A stretch of DNA of 64,000 nt. Origin: Otis tarda. Its lineage: Eukaryota; Chordata; Aves; Otidiformes; Otididae. Where the stretch lies: NCBI GenBank assembly GCA_026413225.1, contig CM048554.1, forward strand, positions 52,845,463 through 52,909,462. The letters are read 5' to 3'. Under the pieces are notes generated by a model, which searched no databases, was not told the DNA's origin, and saw nothing but the letters and a program-made list of their open reading frames with translations. Below, one piece after another: positions 61,901 to 64,000 of the stretch; the stretch's first letter is position 1; every line of letters starts with the position of its first letter. The translations under genes were made by a program, and so were the position numbers.

Positions 61901-63837
61901 TTTTTTTTTTTTTTTTTTTCCCCTATGCAGAAAACTAACCCAGGAAGAGTATGAGCGTCAGGAGAAGGAGCAGAAATTGTCTGCTGCAGATGAAAAAGCT
62001 GTGCTTGCCATCGAGGAAGTGAAAGTGTACAAGTAACTTCAGTTTCTGAAGACTGTTGTTTTGCTTTATTTCAGCTATTGAAGGAAATTAATTTTAACAC
62101 CTCTTTCCCATCTTTTGTACAGGCAAAGGATCCAAGACATGGAAGAAGAATTACAAAAAACAGAGAGATCTTACAAAAACCAGGTAAACTTCTTGCTTGC
62201 TGGTTATTGTGTCACCTTTTACCACATCATTCCAATGCTCTGCAGTGAGTTACTGGAAATACTAGTAGCTGGACAAAATAAACTGAAATGCTTCTTTTCT
62301 TCTCAGATTGCTGCTCATGAGAAAAAGGCACATGACAATTGGGTAAGTATGTTCTTCCTTTTCTGATGCAAACAGTTTGTATTTGACTTCAGGCTGGTGC
62401 AGTTAATGCAGTTGGCAAAATTTTCCCTAATAGCTTATTGCCCGCTCTGCTGAGAGAGCTCTGGCTGAAGAAAAAAGAGAAGCAGCCAACCTGAGACAAA
62501 AGTAAGTACAGTACAGACCATTTTTATTGCTCTTTGACTGTGCTGTGTGTTGCTTGGGAGAGAAGCAGCTCAAACAATGCAAGGTGCTCAGTTAGCCTGC
62601 TTGCTCAGAATATGCAGTGCATGTTTGACTTACTAATTTTAAACTACTGTTAAACTGTTTTGTTGGTTAAAATACGCTTTCTTGGTGAAAGCTGCAATAT
62701 TTTACAATGCAGTTTGCCTTGTTACATTATAACAAATATAACTCACATGTATTATTAGAATTAAAAACCCCTTTATTTTTAAAAATTAGATTAATAGAAG
62801 TCAACCAAAAAATTGCCATGCTTCAAAGACCACTACTTGTAAAGCCAACTCCAGGCAGACCCGATCGCCAAGTCCCACCGCGACGAGGTAAGTGCTGCTG
62901 TTTCTCCCAGAACTTTGGTCTTTGAGTCAGCACATCCTAAAAAAATAAGACTATGATAAATTGTAGAAAAATAAATCACATGGTTTTTTTGTTTTCTTTG
63001 TTGTAGTGCCCTTAAGCAGAGATGGCTCTTTTGGCCCATCACCTGTGAGCGGAGGAAATCCATCACCCACACAGATGATAGAAGTTCCTGCTCGGCCCCT
63101 TTCTGCTCCTCAGAGGGAAGGCGCAAGAGGTGAATTTGGTAAGCAGTGAAGCTTCCCTTCTGTGATAGCTATCTCTTATTCTACAAACCCAAGAATGCTA
63201 AGGTCTGATCTTGGTTCTAGAGATCGTGTTAAGTATTATATTTGCTTTATTAATACACAGATGAGTGGTTGGTTTTTTGGGGGGAAAAAATACAGAAATA
63301 TCTCAGGCATGTGTTGATTAGGATGTCTGGGGTTCTTGTTTCACTTACGGTACAGTGGTAGATGGCCCTCCTGCTCCACGAAGGCCACCAGAGTTACCTG
63401 GAAGGATGTCTGTTCCTGGTAAGTTATGCAGCCTGCAACCAACTGCAGCTTACTCAATTATTCTTTCACTTCAGAAATGTAATTTTAAAAACCATGTTCC
63501 TTACCCCGAGCATGGTAAGACATGCGTTCATGGCTCTCTCTGCAGATCTCGGGCCTGCTGTGGCATCCCTGATAAGTAGTAGGCCAAGAACCTCCTCCCC
63601 TTCCACAGCAATGGATGGAGTGGTAAGCTGAAAAAAACCCAGCCTTCAGAAGGCATCTCTAATACATGATTCACTGTACTTCCTGCTGCTTCTTTAACTG
63701 TATCATGTTCTGTCTTGTCTATATCCTGTCACTATCCTTACTTGCTGTCCAAAAAAAAAAAAAAGCAACCCTCTCCCAAAGAGTCTGAAGCCCCCTGTGT
63801 ATCTACTGATTCACCTTCATCTATTGAACCAGCTACA
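37313..63837 (+). CDS. MIA3: MIA3 / TANGO1, transport and Golgi organization protein 1 (partial: runs off right edge)
   Basis: ER-exit-site membrane protein that recruits bulky cargo such as procollagens through a luminal SH3-like domain and recruits COPII and ERGIC membranes through its cytosolic part. Exons: 37313-37472, 38173-38306, 43617-43703, 44753-47678, 48598-48870, 50451-50560, 51826-51957, 53212-53233, 56034-56122, 56273-56350, 56442-56552, 57395-57466, 57661-57765, 58550-58672, 58786-58909, 59733-59788, 59873-59963, 60095-60233, 61931-62032, 62123-62183, 62307-62342, 62434-62501, 62790-62887, 63007-63138, 63356-63418, 63546-63622, 63766-63837. Phases agree throughout; 1847 codons (human about 1907 in full). 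Signal peptide about 1-35, SH3-like domain about 45-135, acidic luminal region to about 1230, membrane segment about 1252-1269, coiled coils about 1275-1690, then the start of the proline-rich Sec23-binding tail. Most of that tail is beyond the window. Confidence 0.96.
38173..38306 (+). CDS. MIA3: MIA3 exon 2 (SH3-like domain)
   Basis: Acceptor tcggacag|TGTTAA. Encodes [20 protein letters not shown] and [10 protein letters not shown], ending ELWAGS, the core of the MIA/SH3-like domain. Donor AGT|gtaagt, phase 0. Confidence 0.96.
38307..43616 (+). other. MIA3 intron 2, nothing else supported
   Basis: 5.3 kb intron. It contains a minus-orientation A-rich tract (42351-42376) and no repeat element, exon or RNA gene that I can support. 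Confidence 0.6.
43617..43703 (+). CDS. MIA3: MIA3 exon 3 (end of SH3-like domain)
   Basis: Acceptor tccggcag|GTTGGA. Encodes [20 protein letters not shown] and NEELELPTD. Phase 0 at both ends; donor GAT|gtaagt. Confidence 0.96.
43945..43997 (+). repeat. A31 run followed by CAACC-interrupted A/C tract
   Basis: 31 consecutive A, then C-interrupted A sequence ending in CCCCC, in MIA3 intron 3. One of several tracts of the same polarity in this window. Confidence 0.9.
44753..47678 (+). CDS. MIA3: MIA3 exon 4 (large acidic luminal exon)
   Basis: 2926 nt, fully open. Acceptor ttttcatttcag|GAAACA. Starts [20 protein letters not shown], closing the SH3-like domain, and includes the conserved [20 protein letters not shown] and [12 protein letters not shown]. 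The rest is Glu/Asp/Lys/Ser-rich and probably disordered; a helical stretch near the end ([20 protein letters not shown]) is better conserved. Ends in phase 1 at TCAAG|gtagga. Confidence 0.97.
48598..48870 (+). CDS. MIA3: MIA3 exon 5
   Basis: Acceptor ctgtgacag|ATACTG. Encodes a charged luminal segment ([20 protein letters not shown] ... [12 protein letters not shown]). Phase 1 at both ends; donor GCTGCAG|gtaact. Confidence 0.9.
50451..50560 (+). CDS. MIA3: MIA3 exon 6 (CpG-island exon, candidate)
   Basis: Acceptor ttctccctgcag|ACCCCG and donor GACGG|gtgagt. 110 nt, phase 1 in and phase 0 out: exactly what is needed to join exon 5 to exon 7, and the only such exon I found between them. It encodes [20 protein letters not shown] then [17 protein letters not shown], with no hydrophobic segment, unlike the mammalian exon at this place. 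Not certain without transcript data. Confidence 0.65.
50704..50769 (+). CDS. MIA3: MIA3 alternative first exon (TANGO1S-like)
   Basis: ATG in context accgccATGG. Encodes 22 residues, [20 protein letters not shown]+LQ, ending in phase 0 at CTGCAG|gtgcgc. It joins in frame to exon 7 ([15 protein letters not shown]), the junction used by the mammalian short isoform (...LLE|LVATLPDD). The product would lack the SH3-like and acidic luminal regions. Confidence 0.78.
51826..51957 (+). CDS. MIA3: MIA3 exon 7 (membrane segment)
   Basis: Acceptor tggttttcag|TTGGTT. Encodes [20 protein letters not shown] and the transmembrane helix [18 protein letters not shown], then RTCLS. Phase 0 at both ends; donor TTTCA|gtgagt. 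Confidence 0.96.
53212..53233 (+). CDS. MIA3: MIA3 exon 8 (22-nt microexon)
   Basis: Acceptor cttctctag|GTAAAG after a T-rich tract. Encodes VKSRIYQ, matching mammalian VKDRVYQ directly after the membrane helix. Phase 0 in, phase 1 out; donor CAAG|gtaagt. Confidence 0.93.
54698..55371 (+). mobile_element. CR1 LINE, 5'-truncated, in MIA3 intron 8
   Basis: About 675 bp: the C-terminal part of the CR1 reverse-transcriptase ORF ([40 protein letters not shown]), the CR1 3' UTR, and the family's 3' end ATTCTATGATTCTGTGATTT. A TAG after DRLR interrupts the reading frame. Sense orientation relative to MIA3. Confidence 0.95.
56034..56122 (+). CDS. MIA3: MIA3 exon 9 (coiled coil)
   Basis: Acceptor ttcttcctag|TGACTG. 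Encodes [20 protein letters not shown] and [10 protein letters not shown], start of the first cytosolic coiled coil. Donor AAAAG|gtattg. Confidence 0.95.
56273..56350 (+). CDS. MIA3: MIA3 exon 10 (coiled coil)
   Basis: Acceptor ctgtgcttag|ATAAAG. Encodes [20 protein letters not shown] and EAAGLK. Phase 0 at both ends. Confidence 0.95.
56442..56552 (+). CDS. MIA3: MIA3 exon 11 (coiled coil)
   Basis: Acceptor ttttttcttag|GACACT. Encodes [20 protein letters not shown] and [17 protein letters not shown]. Phase 0 at both ends. Confidence 0.95.
57395..57466 (+). CDS. MIA3: MIA3 exon 12 (coiled coil)
   Basis: Acceptor ttttatatag|ATCTCT. Encodes [20 protein letters not shown] and ELSE. Phase 0 at both ends. 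Confidence 0.95.
57661..57765 (+). CDS. MIA3: MIA3 exon 13 (coiled coil)
   Basis: Acceptor ttcacgtgtag|GTGCAG. Encodes [20 protein letters not shown] and [14 protein letters not shown], nearly identical to mammalian TANGO1. Phase 0 at both ends. Confidence 0.96.
58550..58672 (+). CDS. MIA3: MIA3 exon 14 (coiled coil)
   Basis: Acceptor cttcatacag|CTGCTA. Encodes [20 protein letters not shown] and [20 protein letters not shown]. Phase 0 at both ends; donor ATTGAA|gtaggt. Confidence 0.95.
58786..58909 (+). CDS. MIA3: MIA3 exon 15
   Basis: Acceptor ttattactag|GTTTTA. Encodes [20 protein letters not shown] and ends DDLANGELP, the linker between coiled-coil parts. Phase 0 in, phase 1 out. Confidence 0.94.
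59588..59612 (+). repeat. Poly-C/poly-T homopolymer junction
   Basis: About 13 C directly followed by about 11 T in MIA3 intron 15; likely length-variable. Confidence 0.85.
59733..59788 (+). CDS. MIA3: MIA3 exon 16
   Basis: Acceptor tctcttctag|ATACTG. Encodes [19 protein letters not shown], matching the conserved [12 protein letters not shown] of the family. Phase 1 in, phase 0 out. Confidence 0.95.
59873..59963 (+). CDS. MIA3: MIA3 exon 17
   Basis: Acceptor ctgttttcag|GTAAAA. Encodes [20 protein letters not shown] and [10 protein letters not shown]. Phase 0 in, phase 1 out. Confidence 0.94.
60095..60233 (+). CDS. MIA3: MIA3 exon 18
   Basis: Acceptor ttctccgacag|AGCAAA. Encodes [20 protein letters not shown], then [20 protein letters not shown] and KEMALQ. 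Phase 1 in, phase 2 out. Confidence 0.95.
60234..61930 (+). other. MIA3 intron 18, nothing else supported
   Basis: 1.7 kb intron with T-rich runs (about 61164-61182) and an A15-CAACCC tract (61757-61777). It ends in an unbroken T tract of more than 20 bases (about 61898-61920) just before the acceptor. Confidence 0.6.
61931..62032 (+). CDS. MIA3: MIA3 exon 19 (coiled coil)
   Basis: Acceptor cctatgcag|AAAACT. Encodes [20 protein letters not shown] and [13 protein letters not shown]. Phase 2 at both ends. Confidence 0.95.
62123..62183 (+). CDS. MIA3: MIA3 exon 20 (coiled coil)
   Basis: Acceptor ttttgtacag|GCAAAG. Encodes [20 protein letters not shown]. Phase 2 in, phase 0 out. Confidence 0.95.
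62307..62342 (+). CDS. MIA3: MIA3 exon 21 (36 nt)
   Basis: Acceptor cttctcag|ATTGCT. Encodes [12 protein letters not shown], matching IATHEKKAHENW of the family. Phase 0 at both ends. Confidence 0.95.
62434..62501 (+). CDS. MIA3: MIA3 exon 22
   Basis: Acceptor tccctaatag|CTTATT. Encodes [20 protein letters not shown] and RQ. Phase 0 in, phase 2 out. Confidence 0.95.
62790..62887 (+). CDS. MIA3: MIA3 exon 23
   Basis: Acceptor ttaaaaattag|ATTAAT. Encodes [20 protein letters not shown] and [12 protein letters not shown], start of the proline-rich region. Phase 2 in, phase 1 out. Confidence 0.94.
63007..63138 (+). CDS. MIA3: MIA3 exon 24 (proline-rich)
   Basis: Acceptor tttgttgtag|TGCCCT. Encodes [20 protein letters not shown] and [20 protein letters not shown], then RGEF. 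Phase 1 at both ends. Confidence 0.95.
63356..63418 (+). CDS. MIA3: MIA3 exon 25 (proline-rich)
   Basis: Acceptor tacggtacag|TGGTAG. Encodes [20 protein letters not shown] and P. Phase 1 at both ends. Confidence 0.9.
63546..63622 (+). CDS. MIA3: MIA3 exon 26
   Basis: Acceptor ctctctgcag|ATCTCG. Encodes [20 protein letters not shown] and TAMDGV. Phase 1 in, phase 0 out. Confidence 0.9.
63766..63837 (+). CDS. MIA3: MIA3 exon 27 (candidate, last in window)
   Basis: 72 nt, phase 0 at both ends: [20 protein letters not shown] then EPAT, donor ACA|gtgagt. The acceptor AG follows a run of about 14 A, with the pyrimidine tract further upstream, so it may be weak or alternatively used. Length and composition suit the Pro/Ser-rich tail. 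Confidence 0.65.
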
Positions 63838-64000
63838 GTGAGTATTCAGAGGCTGAATATGGTGTTACTCTGCTTTGGTGGAGAGGAATAACAGGCTTGG
63901 TGTTCTGAACTTGCTAAATAACAAAATGCTCTGCAAAACTAACCAAGGGCTTATACTTTTGTCTCAAAAGGTTTCTCTAATGATGAACAGTTGCTGTCTG

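Overview
This is a bird nuclear genomic window. Three spliced genes lie in the order HHIPL2 (minus), TAF1A (minus), MIA3/TANGO1 (plus), which is the neighbourhood known from human 1q41. Two 5'-truncated CR1 LINEs carry the avian-type CR1 3' end, one with the (ATTCTATG)-like terminus. The species cannot be named from this sequence alone.

Layout. Positions 1-585 hold the 3' half of an LTR. Positions 1269-14555 hold seven coding exons of HHIPL2 on the minus strand, about 620 residues; its last coding exon must lie left of position 1. A complete solo LTR sits in its large first intron (7794-8933). Positions 18911 to about 33284 hold TAF1A on the minus strand: nine well-defined coding exons plus a GC-rich first exon whose frame does not connect to its apparent ATG. 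Two more complete solo LTRs of the same family stand 50 bp apart in TAF1A intron 3, in the sense direction. Positions 37313-63837 hold 27 proposed exons of MIA3 on the plus strand. They encode a signal peptide and SH3-like domain, a 2.9-kb acidic luminal exon, one clear membrane segment, the cytosolic coiled coils and the start of the proline-rich tail; the gene runs off the right edge. Three CpG-rich blocks mark promoters: TAF1A (about 32.85-33.7 kb), MIA3 (about 36.9-37.75 kb) and an internal MIA3 promoter (about 50.3-51.1 kb). The internal one starts an avian version of the short isoform TANGO1S.

Functionally these are ordinary neighbours, not a pathway. HHIPL2 is a secreted HHIP-like protein, TAF1A is a subunit of the RNA polymerase I selectivity factor SL1, and MIA3 is the ER-exit-site receptor for bulky cargo such as procollagen. 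I found no undescribed multi-gene system. The points most worth checking are the TAF1A exon 1 frame conflict, the phase-compatible CpG-island exon of MIA3 with no visible hydrophobic hairpin segment, the 10-mer with an ACGTG core shared by both MIA3 promoters, and the LTR family with intact 5-bp target duplications.
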